Source: an uncultured Blautia sp.
GTDB lineage: Bacteria > Bacillota > Clostridia > Lachnospirales > Lachnospiraceae
Length of the DNA: 64,000 nt
Assembly: GCA_934426285.1 (NCBI GenBank)
Contig: CAKRYE010000004.1
Coordinates: forward strand, 1 to 64,000
Direction of reading: 5' to 3'
Shown here: piece by piece, positions 42,597 through 52,308 of the stretch
Layout: every line of letters starts with the position of its first letter
Position numbering within the stretch: position 1 is the stretch's first letter
Notes under the pieces: model-generated
The model's input: only the letters and a program-made list of their open reading frames with translations
Databases searched by the model: none
What the model was told of the DNA's origin: nothing
Translations under genes and position numbers: made by a program

Positions 42597-42836
42597 ATGC
42601 GTTTAGATAAATATCTGAAGGTCTCACGACTGATCAAACGCCGTACTGTGGCAAATGAAGCCTGTGATGCAGGCAGAGTTCTGGTAAATGACAAACCTGC
42701 AAAGGCATCTGTACAGATCAAAACAGGAGATGTGATTGAAATCCAGTTTGGAAGCAAAAATGTAAGGGTGGAAGTTCTGGAGGTCAGGGAGACCGTGAAG
42801 AAAGAAGATGTGGAGAGTATGTACAAATATCTTTGA
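42597..42836 (+). CDS. rqcP: S4-domain RNA-binding protein RqcP (YabO)
   Basis: 79 residues, nearly all S4 domain: MRLDKYLKVSRLIKRRTVANEACDAGRV broken by VNDKPAKASVQIKTGDVIEI. Size and context (before yabP) identify the YabO/RqcP group that works with RqcH in ribosome rescue, and sets it apart from enterobacterial HslR. AGGAGG before the ATG. Confidence 0.88.
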   Translation: MRLDKYLKVSRLIKRRTVANEACDAGRVLVNDKPAKASVQIKTGDVIEIQFGSKNVRVEVLEVRETVKKEDVESMYKYL

Positions 42837-42911
42837 GCTGAAATTACTTCTATTTGAAGCTTTCTGCACATAAACTACTGATAAGTAAGGGAAAAAATCC
42901 GGAGGACAAAG

Positions 42912-43193
42912 TTGGAAGAAAGGGGAAATCTTTCTGACCACAGTCTGAAGCTGAGGGATCGCCGGATAGGTACGGTGACCGGTGTACAGGATATAAAATC
43001 CTTTGATGATAAAGAAATACTGCTTTTTACAAAAGCGGGAAAACTGTTGATAAAGGGAGAACAGCTTCATGTGAAGCGCCTGAATCTGGAAAAAGGAGAA
43101 ATCGATCTGGAGGGAAGAGTTGATAATCTCTGTTATCTTTCTAAAAGTGCAGATAATAGAGAAAAACCGCTTCTCAGAAGGTTATTTCATTAA
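42912..43193 (+). CDS. yabP: Sporulation protein YabP
   Basis: 93 residues from TTG at 42912, fixed by GGAGG at 42901. HSLKLRDRRIGTVTGVQDIKSFDDKEILLFT, cut here for length, and GKLLIKGEQLHVKRLNLEKG are characteristic of YabP/YqfC proteins needed in the mother cell during spore assembly. Followed 3 bases later by yabQ. Confidence 0.92.
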   Translation: MEERGNLSDHSLKLRDRRIGTVTGVQDIKSFDDKEILLFTKAGKLLIKGEQLHVKRLNLEKGEIDLEGRVDNLCYLSKSADNREKPLLRRLFH

Positions 43194-43196
43194 CAG

Positions 43197-43655
43197 ATGA
43201 GTATGTTTATTCATCATGAACTATTTCTTGTAATTCAGGCGTTGAGAACGGGGGCTGTTCTCCTTTTGTGCTATGATCTGCTGAGGGTATTTAGAAAGTA
43301 TGCTGTTCCTTCCCGTAAAATTTCAAATGCACAGGACATTCTGTACTGGATGGGAAGTGCACTGTACCTCTTTGTCAGGACCTGTCAGAATAATGATGGA
43401 AATCTCCGCTTTTATATGATTCTGGGTTTGGTGGCAGGAGCTGGTCTGTGTCATTTGACTGTCAGTCCTTTCTTTGTGAAGTTTTGTGGAATACTCTTTG
43501 ATATTTGTATAATTATTGGGAAAAAAATAATAAAATGGTTGCTATTTCCGGTCAGAAGAGGTAAAATTTTCTGGTATAAACATGTAGTAAAAGGAAGGCT
43601 GGCAAATTGGGTAATTCTAAGAAGAAACGAAAAACGAAAAGAAACAGAAAAATAG
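43197..43655 (+). CDS. yabQ: Spore cortex biosynthesis protein YabQ
   Basis: 152 residues with about four membrane segments (LFLVIQALRTGAVLLLCYDL, DILYWMGSALYLFV, YMILGLVAGAGLCHL, CGILFDICIIIGKKII) and a basic tail. Needed for cortex formation in Bacillus. The last 49 bases overlap divIC. Confidence 0.92.
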   Translation: MSMFIHHELFLVIQALRTGAVLLLCYDLLRVFRKYAVPSRKISNAQDILYWMGSALYLFVRTCQNNDGNLRFYMILGLVAGAGLCHLTVSPFFVKFCGILFDICIIIGKKIIKWLLFPVRRGKIFWYKHVVKGRLANWVILRRNEKRKETEK

Positions 43656-43930
43656 GATATAATTCTCTTGGAATGCTTGCTATTGCGCTGGTTGTTCTGG
43701 TACTTCTGGGAGGATTAATGCATGAGAGCCGTAATCTCAGGGAGCGTCTGGCAGTGTATGATGCCAAGGCTGCTACCATAGAGCAGGAGATAGAGAATGA
43801 ACAGGCCCGTACAGAAGATATTGATAAACTGAAAGAATATATGCAGACAGATGAGTATGTGGAGGAAATAGCCCGGGAGAAGCTGGGACTTGCGAAGGAT
43901 AATGAGACTGTTTTTAAAAAGGAACAGTAG
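43607..43930 (+). CDS. divIC: Septum formation initiator, DivIC/FtsB-like
   Basis: 107 residues from TTG at 43607 (AAGGAAGG site inside yabQ). Short Lys/Arg cytoplasmic tail, one membrane segment (LGMLAIALVVLVLLGGLM), a coiled coil (about 40-75) and the FtsB-type end YVEEIAREKLGLAKDNETVF. Position between yabQ and spoIIE matches Bacillus divIC. Confidence 0.9.
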   Translation: MGNSKKKRKTKRNRKIGYNSLGMLAIALVVLVLLGGLMHESRNLRERLAVYDAKAATIEQEIENEQARTEDIDKLKEYMQTDEYVEEIAREKLGLAKDNETVFKKEQ

Positions 43931-43941
43931 CAGAGCTTACA

Positions 43942-44007
43942 TGTCGAAAACTTTTCAGACTTGTTCGTCTGTATTTGACAGATATTTTAAAACCCAATCC
44001 TTATAAT
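43942..44007 (+). promoter_or_regulatory. Spo0A-activated sigma-A promoter of spoIIE
   Basis: Perfect 0A box TGTCGAA (43942-43948). Two reverse 0A-like boxes, TTCGTCT (43964-43970) and TTTGACA (43974-43980), each one mismatch, stand 10 bases apart. The second overlaps -35 TTGACA (43975-43980). A 21-base spacer leads to TATAAT (44002-44007). The long spacing and boxes at -35 are the known design of Spo0A-dependent spoIIE and spoIIG promoters. Confidence 0.8.
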
Positions 44008-44075
44008 ATTTCTTTGACGGAGAATGAAGGGGATACTGTGAGAACAGCACAGTAACAGATAAGGGGAGGGAGAAT

Positions 44076-45569
44076 ATGCAGGAATGGATGCTTGCCATGC
44101 TCGTGATCAGTATAACACTGATCATACGGGACATGGCAAAAACTATTTTGGCGGGAAATGTACCGGATACACAGGAAATGATCGCTTTGTGTGACAGTCA
44201 TCCCCAGAAGGAAAGGGTGGAGCAGTATGCAGCCTCTTTTCGGAGACTGGCAGATACTTTTTATGGTATGCCATATCCTAGGGATTACTTAAGCAGCGGA
44301 CAGATACGACAGATTACAGAAGATACTAATGAACAGGTGTGTTCCAGATGCTATCGGAGAGAAATCTGCTGGGAAAGCAGGGGCAAAGAGATGTGTCAGG
44401 GGACAGAGCTGCTGATCCGGGCACTGGAAAGTGGAAAGGAAGAAGAAATCCAACAGATCCGGGGTGACTGGATGAGCTTCTGTGGGCGTTCCGTGCAGTA
44501 TTACCATACAGTTTTTCAAAATTTTCAGCTGGAGAAAATGAACCAGATATGGGACAACCGTATGATTGAGAATCGGTTGGCAGTGGCACAGCAGCTTGCG
44601 GAAGTTTCCAGGATTATGGAACATATGGCTGATGATCTGTATGATATGGAAAGATGTACTCCGGAATTTGAGGAGAAGCTTCGGAAAATACTCCGGAAGC
44701 GTCATGTGATCCTGCGTCAGGTATGGATGATGGACAGGCGCAAAAGCAGAAAACAGATATTTCTCACTATGAGAGCCAGAAGCGGACAATGTATTTCCAT
44801 GACAGAAATTGCACAGCTTTTGTCTGAACTTTGTGAAAAACCTATGGCACCGGCCAGTGGAAGCCGATGTATTGTAAATGGAGAGTATCATACGGTACAT
44901 TTTGTTGAGGACGTCAGTTATCAGATGTTATATGGTACAGCAACTCTGACAAGAGAGGAAGAGAAGGTTTCTGGCGATAATTATCTGTGCAGACAGGAGG
45001 AGGGAGGACGTTTTATTATGTGCCTCTCAGACGGAATGGGGTCAGGTATGGACGCGTGCAGGGAAAGCGAGACTGTGGTAGAACTTTTGGAGCAGTTTCT
45101 GGAATCAGGTTTTTCCCAGGAAACTGCTGCCAAAATGGTAAATTCCGCATTGGTGCTTAAAGGGCAGGAAGGAATGTTCTCTACAGTAGATATGTGTGCT
45201 GTAGATCTGTATACAGGAATCTGCAGCTTTCTGAAGGCCGGAGCAGCTTCTACTTTTATTAAAAGGGGACATGGGGTAGAAACGATCACTTCTGAAAGCC
45301 TGGCAGCCGGACTGGTTCAGCAGATTGATTTTGAAACTGCCTCCAGAAAGCTTTATCATGGAGATTACCTGATCATGATGACAGATGGGGTATTGGATGC
45401 TCTTCCTGTACAGAAGGAGGAGGAAACCATGAAGGAAATTATTCTGGATGTACATGAAGAGTCACCGAAGGAACTGGGGCGGGAAATCCTGGAACGTGTG
45501 CTGGGATACAGTGATTACCGTGCCAGAGATGATATGACTGTGCTGGTGGCCGGTATCTGGAAGAAATAG
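44076..45569 (+). CDS. spoIIE: SpoIIE-family PP2C phosphatase, short form
   Basis: 497 residues; ATG set by GGGGAGGG. One hydrophobic stretch at 4-24 only, where Bacillus SpoIIE (about 830 residues) has ten membrane helices. A Cys-rich region (CSRCYRREICWESRGKEMC) and helical middle follow, then the PP2C domain from about 270 with metal motif LSDGMGSG (Asp319), MVNSALVLKG, STVDMCAVDLYTG and MMTDGVLDA. Dephosphorylates SpoIIAA to free sigma-F. Expressed from its own Spo0A-type promoter. Confidence 0.9.
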   Translation: MQEWMLAMLVISITLIIRDMAKTILAGNVPDTQEMIALCDSHPQKERVEQYAASFRRLADTFYGMPYPRDYLSSGQIRQITEDTNEQVCSRCYRREICWESRGKEMCQGTELLIRALESGKEEEIQQIRGDWMSFCGRSVQYYHTVFQNFQLEKMNQIWDNRMIENRLAVAQQLAEVSRIMEHMADDLYDMERCTPEFEEKLRKILRKRHVILRQVWMMDRRKSRKQIFLTMRARSGQCISMTEIAQLLSELCEKPMAPASGSRCIVNGEYHTVHFVEDVSYQMLYGTATLTREEEKVSGDNYLCRQEEGGRFIMCLSDGMGSGMDACRESETVVELLEQFLESGFSQETAAKMVNSALVLKGQEGMFSTVDMCAVDLYTGICSFLKAGAASTFIKRGHGVETITSESLAAGLVQQIDFETASRKLYHGDYLIMMTDGVLDALPVQKEEETMKEIILDVHEESPKELGREILERVLGYSDYRARDDMTVLVAGIWKK

Positions 45570-45592
45570 AGAAAACAGGAGTCACAGAAGAA

Positions 45593-46993
45593 ATGTATAG
45601 AAGAATTGCTGGTTACATGAAAGAAAATCATATGACAGAAGCCGGGTATACAGTGCTGGCAGGTGTATCAGGAGGAAGTGATTCCATGCTGATGCTTACA
45701 ATCCTGAGAGAACTGCAGAAGCCTCTGGATTTTAAGCTTGCGGCTGTGCATGTACATCATGGGATTCGTGGACAGGAGGCAGACCGGGACAGGGCTTTTG
45801 TAGAGCAGATCTGTGAGGAATGGGGAATTCCCTGTCATGTGTTTCATTATGATGTTCCTGCTTTGAGCAGCAAGTGGAAGCTTGGGGAGGAAGAGACTGG
45901 CAGGCTGGTACGCAGGGAGGCATTTGAGAAAGCTGCCCATAGTTATGCAGATCATAAGGTACGTATTGCATTGGCACATAATCAGGAAGATCTTGCAGAG
46001 ACCATGCTTCACAATCTGTGCAGGGGAACCGGTTTGAGAGGATTGTGTACTATGCGTCCGACTTCGGAAAAAATCATACGCCCTATTTTGTGCCTGAATC
46101 GAAGGGAGATTGCTGATTTCCTGGAAAAATATCAGATCCCACATATACAGGACAGTACGAACCTGTGTGATGAATATACACGAAACAGGATACGACACCA
46201 TATTTTGCCGGCTTTGGAGCAGGAGATCAACTCAAAAGCAACTGCCCATATGGCAGAAACAGCGTTTAGGCTTTCTCAGGCAGAGGATTACCTGACTGCC
46301 CAGGGGACAGAGCTGGCAGAGAAATTTTATAGAGAGGACAGGTACTGTTTTACAGAAGAATTTTTTTCAGCTCCGGAAATTCTGCAGATTTATGCACTTC
46401 AGCAGGCAATGGAGAGGCTGGCAGGAAAGAGAAAGGATATTACATCTGTTCACTATCAGAAGCTTCGCAATCTGTGGAATATGCAGACAGGAAGAAAAAT
46501 AAATCTTCCTTATGGGATGGAGGCAGAAAGAAGATATACAGAAGTAGACTTGCACGTAACATATTCGGAAGATATCTGTGAGAAAAAAACTTCTGATCAG
46601 CCTGCAGAGCAGAGGATTTTGGTGCCCGGGGATACAATTGGTCCCTTGGGAAGGATCCATACAGAAGTATTTTTGTATGACGGACAGAAGATTGAAGAAA
46701 AAAAGTATACGAAATGGCTGGATTATGATAGAATAATAAAGTATCCGTGCATCCGAACCAGGAAAACCGGTGATTATATTGTTATCAACAGCAAAGGAGA
46801 CAGAAAAAAGATCAATCGCTGTATGATTGATGAAAAGATCCCGGCAGACAGGAGAGATCAGGTCCCTCTTATTGCAGTGGAGGATGAAATACTTTGGATC
46901 ATAGGAAGCAGGATAAGTGAGCGATATAAAATAACCCCCTGTACCAGGATGGTTTTAGCATTAACATACCAAGGAGGAAATAAAAATGAGTGA
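45593..46993 (+). CDS. tilS: tRNA-Ile lysidine synthase
   Basis: 466 residues. PP-loop GVSGGSDSMLML (24-35), HVHHGIRGQEADRDRAF, HNQEDLAETMLHNLCRGTGLRGL; TilS C-terminal domain with RTRKTGDYI and KKINRCMIDEKIPADRRDQVPLI-type block. Makes lysidine at the wobble base of the CAU anticodon tRNA-Ile. Overlaps hpt by 8 bases. Confidence 0.95.
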   Translation: MYRRIAGYMKENHMTEAGYTVLAGVSGGSDSMLMLTILRELQKPLDFKLAAVHVHHGIRGQEADRDRAFVEQICEEWGIPCHVFHYDVPALSSKWKLGEEETGRLVRREAFEKAAHSYADHKVRIALAHNQEDLAETMLHNLCRGTGLRGLCTMRPTSEKIIRPILCLNRREIADFLEKYQIPHIQDSTNLCDEYTRNRIRHHILPALEQEINSKATAHMAETAFRLSQAEDYLTAQGTELAEKFYREDRYCFTEEFFSAPEILQIYALQQAMERLAGKRKDITSVHYQKLRNLWNMQTGRKINLPYGMEAERRYTEVDLHVTYSEDICEKKTSDQPAEQRILVPGDTIGPLGRIHTEVFLYDGQKIEEKKYTKWLDYDRIIKYPCIRTRKTGDYIVINSKGDRKKINRCMIDEKIPADRRDQVPLIAVEDEILWIIGSRISERYKITPCTRMVLALTYQGGNKNE

Positions 46994-47516
46994 GAAAATC
47001 AGAGTTTTACTCAGTGAAGAGGAAGTAGATTCCCGTATCAGAGAAATCGCAGCAAAGATCAGCAGAGATTACGCAGGAAAGGAAATACATTTGATCTGCG
47101 TCCTTAAAGGCGGCGTATTTTTTACCTGTGAGCTTGCAAAAAGAATCACAGTTCCGGTAACTCTTGACTTTATGTCTGTTTCTAGTTATGGAGATGATAC
47201 CAAGTCCAGCGGAGTTGTGAAGATTGTGAAGGATCTGGATCAGCCGTTAGAGGGTAAGAATGTACTTATTGTAGAGGATATTATCGATTCCGGAAGAACC
47301 CTGAGTTATCTGATCGATATTCTTGGAAAGAGAAATCCGGAAAGCATTCATTTATGCACTCTGCTTGATAAACCTGAGCGAAGAGTAAGGGATGTTAAGG
47401 TGGATTACAGCTGCTTTAATATTCCGGATGAGTTTGTGGTAGGCTATGGTCTGGACTATGCGCAGAAATACAGAAATCTTCCGTTTATCGGAGTAGTGGA
47501 ACTGGGGGAAAACTGA
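46986..47516 (+). CDS. hpt: Hypoxanthine phosphoribosyltransferase
   Basis: 176 residues. PRPP-binding [37 protein letters not shown] flexible loop and [10 protein letters not shown]. Purine salvage. Order tilS-hpt-ftsH is conserved in Firmicutes. Confidence 0.95.
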   Translation: MSEKIRVLLSEEEVDSRIREIAAKISRDYAGKEIHLICVLKGGVFFTCELAKRITVPVTLDFMSVSSYGDDTKSSGVVKIVKDLDQPLEGKNVLIVEDIIDSGRTLSYLIDILGKRNPESIHLCTLLDKPERRVRDVKVDYSCFNIPDEFVVGYGLDYAQKYRNLPFIGVVELGEN

Positions 47517-47532
47517 AAGGAGACAGAATCAA

Positions 47533-49380
47533 GTGAATAAACAGCCAAGCAGAATTGGTCTGTATCTGGTGCTGCTTGTTGCTCTTGTGGCCGGTTATTT
47601 CTATTTAAATAATCAGGTGGTATCCCAGAGCAGCTATACGCAGAAACAGCTGGAACAGGCTCTTGAAGACAACAGAGTGGTTGATGCAACGATTCAGCAG
47701 AACAGAGAGGTTCCTACCGGTGCAGTGATCGTAGATACCACAGATTCCGGTCAGAAAAAAGTATATGTGACGGATGTGAACCAGGCAATTGAATTGCTGA
47801 ATAAATATAATATTGATGTTACAACGCAGAATGTACCGGGAGATAACATCTTTTTGACAACTCTGCTCCCTGTACTTCTTACAGGAGCACTGGTGATTTT
47901 CCTGATCATGATGATGAACCGGCAGATGTCGGGAGGCGGTGGAAGTAATGCCAAGATGATGAATTTTGGTAAAAGCCGTGCCAGGATGTCCTCTCCGGAT
48001 GATAAAAAGGTAACCTTTAATAATGTAGCAGGCCTGGAGGAAGAAAAAGAAGATCTGGTAGAAGTAGTAGACTTTCTGAAATCTCCTCAGAAATATACAA
48101 AAGTAGGTGCCAGAATTCCTAAAGGTGTGATCCTTGTGGGACCTCCCGGAACAGGTAAGACACTTTTGGCCAAGGCAGTGGCAGGAGAAGCAGGAGTTCC
48201 GTTTTTCTCTATCTCCGGCTCTGATTTTGTGGAGATGTTTGTAGGTGTAGGTGCTTCCCGTGTGCGTGACCTGTTTGAAGAAGGAAAGAAGCATGCCCCC
48301 TGCATTATCTTTATTGATGAGATTGATGCAGTTGCAAGACAGCGTGGTACAGGAATGGGAGGCGGCCATGATGAGAGAGAGCAGACGCTGAACCAGCTTC
48401 TGGTAGAGATGGATGGTTTTGGTGTTAATGAAGGAATCATTGTGATGGCAGCCACCAACCGCGTGGATATTCTGGATCCTGCAATTTTGCGTCCGGGTCG
48501 TTTTGACCGTAAAGTTGCAGTGGGACGTCCGGATGTAAAGGGCAGAGAGGAGATTTTACGTGTCCATGCCAAGGATAAACCTCTGGGTGAGGATGTGGAT
48601 CTGAGACAGATTGCAAAGACAACGGCAGGATTTACAGGTGCAGATCTGGAAAACCTGTTGAATGAAGCTGCTATTGAGGCTGCCAGACAGGAAAGAGGCT
48701 TTATTCTTCAGGCTGATATTAAGAGTGCATTTATCAAAGTAGGTATTGGTGCGGAGAAAAAGAGTAAGGTAATCTCTGACAAAGAGAAGAAAATTACAGC
48801 GTACCATGAGTCCGGTCATGCTATTCTTTTCCATGTACTGCCGGATATGGATCCTGTGTATACCATTTCTATTATTCCTACAGGAATGGGGGCAGCAGGT
48901 TATACCATGCCTCTTCCGGATAATGATGAGATTTTTAACACCAAAGGACAGATGATGCAGGATATCATGACTTTGTTAGGAGGCCGTGTGGCAGAGGAGA
49001 TTATTTTTGGTGATGTTACTACAGGAGCGTCCAATGATATCAAGCGTGCTACTGCTACTGCCAGAAGTATGGTGATGAAATATGGAATGTCTGATAAAAT
49101 TGGCCTGATTTCCTACGGAGACGATGACGATGAGGTGTTTATCGGCAGAGATCTGGCACACACCAGGAGCTACAGTGAAGAAGTATCCAGGTCTATTGAT
49201 GAAGAAATTCATCGTATTATCACAGAATGCCATGATCGTGCGAAAGAGATCATTATGGAACATGAGAATGTGCTCCACAGCTGTGCAAAGCTTCTTCTTG
49301 AGAAGGAAAAAGTGCATAGAGATGAGTTTGAAGCACTTTTTACAAGAGAAAATTCTGTGGAAGAAAATCCAAGTATATAA
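47533..49380 (+). CDS. ftsH: ATP-dependent zinc metalloprotease FtsH
   Basis: 615 residues from GTG at 47533 (AAAGGAG site). Two membrane segments enclosing an external domain (about 10-130), AAA+ with Walker [14 protein letters not shown] and Walker [14 protein letters not shown] region [20 protein letters not shown], and the protease with HESGH (zinc histidines; position near 425). Degrades membrane and regulatory proteins. Closed by the terminator at 49389. Confidence 0.96.
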   Translation: MNKQPSRIGLYLVLLVALVAGYFYLNNQVVSQSSYTQKQLEQALEDNRVVDATIQQNREVPTGAVIVDTTDSGQKKVYVTDVNQAIELLNKYNIDVTTQNVPGDNIFLTTLLPVLLTGALVIFLIMMMNRQMSGGGGSNAKMMNFGKSRARMSSPDDKKVTFNNVAGLEEEKEDLVEVVDFLKSPQKYTKVGARIPKGVILVGPPGTGKTLLAKAVAGEAGVPFFSISGSDFVEMFVGVGASRVRDLFEEGKKHAPCIIFIDEIDAVARQRGTGMGGGHDEREQTLNQLLVEMDGFGVNEGIIVMAATNRVDILDPAILRPGRFDRKVAVGRPDVKGREEILRVHAKDKPLGEDVDLRQIAKTTAGFTGADLENLLNEAAIEAARQERGFILQADIKSAFIKVGIGAEKKSKVISDKEKKITAYHESGHAILFHVLPDMDPVYTISIIPTGMGAAGYTMPLPDNDEIFNTKGQMMQDIMTLLGGRVAEEIIFGDVTTGASNDIKRATATARSMVMKYGMSDKIGLISYGDDDDEVFIGRDLAHTRSYSEEVSRSIDEEIHRIITECHDRAKEIIMEHENVLHSCAKLLLEKEKVHRDEFEALFTRENSVEENPSI

Positions 49381-49388
49381 AATAACCA

Positions 49389-49439
49389 AAAAAGTGTGCC
49401 GAATTTTGTGAAGTTTGTGCACACTTTTCTCTTGCCCCA
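49389..49439. terminator. ftsH terminator
   Basis: AAAAGTGTG (about 49389-49398) pairs with CACACTTTT (49430-49438) around a GC-poor loop. Confidence 0.65.
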
Positions 49440-49812
49440 TGGTACTATATAAACCGTAAAAACCCCCCAATACATTATATAGTTTTTGCTACACCCCATA
49501 AGAAGAAATACCTTCTCCAAAAAAGACAGCCTTATCCCGCTGTCTTTTTTTCGTTAGTGAAAAACTTGAAAATCAGAGGCTTTACTGATGATCCTGAGTT
49601 TGGTCAGAATAACTGAATAAAAGTCATTTTTATGGCAATCCGATCATTGTCATTGGGGAGATTTTCATATAGAATATAGTAAGTGTCCGTAGTGCGGACC
49701 TTTCTGCAGGACAAAAAGAATGCAGATGATTCTTATGATAATATGAAAAAGCATTATATGCGATGGGAAGGAAACTGTCGGATGTAATGGTAAAAGAGAG
49801 GAGCAGGCAGAC
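49440..49812. other. Gap between ftsH and GH13 gene
   Basis: No gene seen. It holds an inverted repeat ACTATATAA (49444-49452) / TTATATAGT with a C5-6 run between, a second terminator-like hairpin AAAGACAG/CTGTCTTT ending in T7 (49519-49552), and a small stem GTCCGtagtgCGGAC (49687-49701). The first terminator-plus-hairpin pair could bound a short RNA of about 100 bases, but I see no good promoter. Confidence 0.5.
49519..49552 (+). terminator. Second terminator downstream of ftsH
   Basis: AAAAAAGACAG pairs with CTGTCTTTTTT, loop of about 9 bases, then T and C. Confidence 0.8.
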
Positions 49813-51927
49813 ATGGAACATGAAAAGAAAGATATCAGGAGAAAAATGCAGTATATCTTAAACATGCGCCCTGTTTTTAATAAAGAGGCACTTTTTTCAG
49901 ATGGAACAGAATATTACAGAAGTCCATCAGAACCAAAAGCAGGAGACACCGTAACGATTAAATTCCGGACCCAGAGAAACAATGTGGATTCTGTTTATCT
50001 GGTAAGCGGTAATCTGCGTAAAGAGATGGAATATAGTGAGACTGAAAGTGGTTTTGATTATTATACAGTACAGATCACAGTAGGAGAGGATATTTTCCGC
50101 TATTATTTTGAGATCAGATATGGATCTGTAACCTGCTATTATAATAATCTGGGAGTCTCCATGGAACGTGAGGAGCGACTGGACTTTGAAATTTATCCTG
50201 GATTTGATACACCGAAATGGGCAAAAGGGGCGGTCATGTATCAGATTTATGTGGATCGTTTTCTCAATGGTGATCCAACGAATGATGTTGTGACCGGGGA
50301 ATACGCCTATATTGGAGAGCTTAGCTCACAGGTAGAGAACTGGAGCAAGATTCCTGCTGTGATGGGAGTCAGGGAATTTTATGGCGGTGATCTTCAGGGA
50401 ATTATGAATAAGCTGGATTACCTTCAGGATCTGGGAGTGGAAGTGATCTATCTGAATCCTATTTTTGTTTCGCCAAGTAATCATAAGTATGATTGTCAGG
50501 ATTACGATTATGTGGATCCGCATTATGGACGGATTGTGGAAGACTGTGAGGAAGGGGTTCTCTGTGGCGATGACAGAGATAATTCACATGCATGGAAATA
50601 TATTAAACGTGTGACAGATAAAAAGAACCTGGAAGCAAGTAACGAACTTTTTGCAAAATTAACAGCGGAGATACACAGAAGAGGAATGAAGATCATTCTG
50701 GATGGTGTATTTAATCATTGTGGATCCTTTAACAAGTGGATGGACAGAGAGCGGATTTATGAAAAACAGGAGGGATATCCCAAGGGAGCTTATGTCAGCG
50801 CAGACAGCCCTTATCGTAACTTCTTCTCCTTTAACGATCCTGATAAATGGCCGTATAATCCTACTTATGATGGATGGTGGGCACATGATACCCTGCCCAA
50901 ATTAAATTATGAAGGGTCCAGGGAGCTTTATGACTATATTTTACATGTAGGACAGAAATGGGTTTCTGCACCTTATAATGTAGATGGATGGAGACTGGAT
51001 GTAGCAGCAGATCTGGGACACAGCAATGAATTTAACCATCAGTTCTGGAAAGATTTCCGGAAAGCGGTAAAGGAAGCGAACCCCAATGCCATTATTCTGG
51101 CGGAACATTATGGAAATCCGGAGGGATGGCTTAAGGGAGATGAATGGGATACTGTTATGAACTATGATGCTTTTATGGAACCTCTGACCTGGTTCCTGAC
51201 AGGCATGGAGAAGCATAGTGATGAGTACAGAGAGGATCTCTATGGAAATAGTGATGCGTTTATCGGTGCTATGAAAACACATATGCGCGCATTGCATATG
51301 TCGGCGCTTCAGATCGCAATGAATGAATTATCCAATCATGATCATTCCCGATTCCTGACCAGGACCAATCACAGAGTAGGAAGGATTTCTTACGCAGGAG
51401 CTGAGGCGGCTTCCGAAGGAGTAAATACTGCTGTGATGCGTGAAGCGGTTGCTATCCAAATGACCTGGCCGGGAGCTCCTACTGTTTATTATGGGGATGA
51501 AGCAGGACTTTGCGGATTTACAGATCCGGATAACAGACGTTCTTATCCATGGGGGCGTGAGGATTATCAGATGATTGATTTTCACAAAGCGATGATCCGG
51601 ATCCACAGAAAGTATGAAATATTAAAGATAGGTTCTCTGGCATTTTTGTGGAATGATTATCAGGGGCTTGCCTATGCCAGATTTTCACGAGAGGAACAGA
51701 TTATCGTGATCATCAATAACCGCCAGGAAGACAGAGAAGTGGAAATTCCATTGTGGCAGGCTGGAATCAGCCGGCTGGGGGATGTGAAGCTTCAGAGGAT
51801 TATGGTTTCCGATAAAGACAATTTTACGGAACAGGAGGAGGAATTTGTGGCATCTGCAGGCATACTGCGGGTGTTGATGCCGGGCACAGGCGTTATGGTC
51901 CTCTGGCATAAAAATCAGAATTGTTAG
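49813..51927 (+). CDS. GH13 alpha-glucan hydrolase (neopullulanase/cyclomaltodextrinase-like)
   Basis: 704 residues, no signal peptide, so cytoplasmic. An N-terminal beta-sandwich (about 20-140) precedes the barrel. Conserved GH13 sites: DGVFNHCG, WRLDVA (nucleophile Asp396), ILAEHYG (acid Glu431) and LSNHDHSR (Asp510). VYQIYVDRF and DEAGLCG also fit. N-terminal domain and WYQIxxDRF-like start are typical of the GH13_20 type that splits imported maltodextrins. Single gene; terminator shared with tRNA-Tyr. Confidence 0.9.
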   Translation: MEHEKKDIRRKMQYILNMRPVFNKEALFSDGTEYYRSPSEPKAGDTVTIKFRTQRNNVDSVYLVSGNLRKEMEYSETESGFDYYTVQITVGEDIFRYYFEIRYGSVTCYYNNLGVSMEREERLDFEIYPGFDTPKWAKGAVMYQIYVDRFLNGDPTNDVVTGEYAYIGELSSQVENWSKIPAVMGVREFYGGDLQGIMNKLDYLQDLGVEVIYLNPIFVSPSNHKYDCQDYDYVDPHYGRIVEDCEEGVLCGDDRDNSHAWKYIKRVTDKKNLEASNELFAKLTAEIHRRGMKIILDGVFNHCGSFNKWMDRERIYEKQEGYPKGAYVSADSPYRNFFSFNDPDKWPYNPTYDGWWAHDTLPKLNYEGSRELYDYILHVGQKWVSAPYNVDGWRLDVAADLGHSNEFNHQFWKDFRKAVKEANPNAIILAEHYGNPEGWLKGDEWDTVMNYDAFMEPLTWFLTGMEKHSDEYREDLYGNSDAFIGAMKTHMRALHMSALQIAMNELSNHDHSRFLTRTNHRVGRISYAGAEAASEGVNTAVMREAVAIQMTWPGAPTVYYGDEAGLCGFTDPDNRRSYPWGREDYQMIDFHKAMIRIHRKYEILKIGSLAFLWNDYQGLAYARFSREEQIIVIINNRQEDREVEIPLWQAGISRLGDVKLQRIMVSDKDNFTEQEEEFVASAGILRVLMPGTGVMVLWHKNQNC

Positions 51928-51931
51928 AAAG

Positions 51932-51963
51932 AAAAAAGGTTCAGGCATTTGCCTGAACCTTTT
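51932..51963. terminator. Bidirectional terminator, GH13 gene and tRNA-Tyr
   Basis: AAAAGGTTCAGGC pairs with GCCTGAACCTTTT, 13 perfect pairs, loop ATTT. Confidence 0.9.
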
Positions 51964-51964
51964 A

Positions 51965-52046
51965 TGGATGGAGAAGGATTCGAACCTTCGAAAGCGTTGC
52001 TAACAGATTTACAGTCTGCCCCCTTTGGCCACTCGGGAATCCATCC
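51965..52046 (-). tRNA. tRNA-Tyr (GTA)
   Basis: On the minus strand: acceptor GGATGGA (52046-52040) with TCCATCC, anticodon loop CTGTAAA (GTA), a long variable arm (TAGCAACGCTTTCGA region) and T arm GGTTCGAATCC. 82 bases, no encoded CCA. Confidence 0.95.
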
Positions 52047-52060
52047 TTAAACCGCTTGTT

Positions 52061-52089
52061 ATTATAGCGGATATTCTGGAAAATTGCAA
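52061..52089 (-). promoter_or_regulatory. tRNA-Tyr promoter
   Basis: Minus strand TTGCAA (52089-52084), 17-base spacer, TATAAT (52066-52061). Confidence 0.8.
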
Positions 52090-52308
52090 GTGCTTTTTTG
52101 TATAAATTTGATAAGGGGTTGGTTGGGGATTTTGGTTGTCATTTTTTTGGCAAAACGCTAGACGAATTTGTTGAAATCTGGTAATATACAGTTATCTGGA
52201 TGTGGAAAATATAATTTATTGAGATAAATCAGGATATTTTTCATATGTAAGAGATGATTATCGTAGCTGTAGCATCAGAAGGCAGTTACAGATTAGGAGG
52301 AATTTATC

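Noticed and set aside
49440..49552. Small RNA between the two hairpins after ftsH
   Set aside because: An inverted repeat and a terminator are present, but I find no convincing promoter on either strand.
51965..52046. tRNA-Tyr as an attachment site of an integrated element
   Set aside because: No integrase, no repeated tRNA 3' end and only housekeeping genes on both sides.
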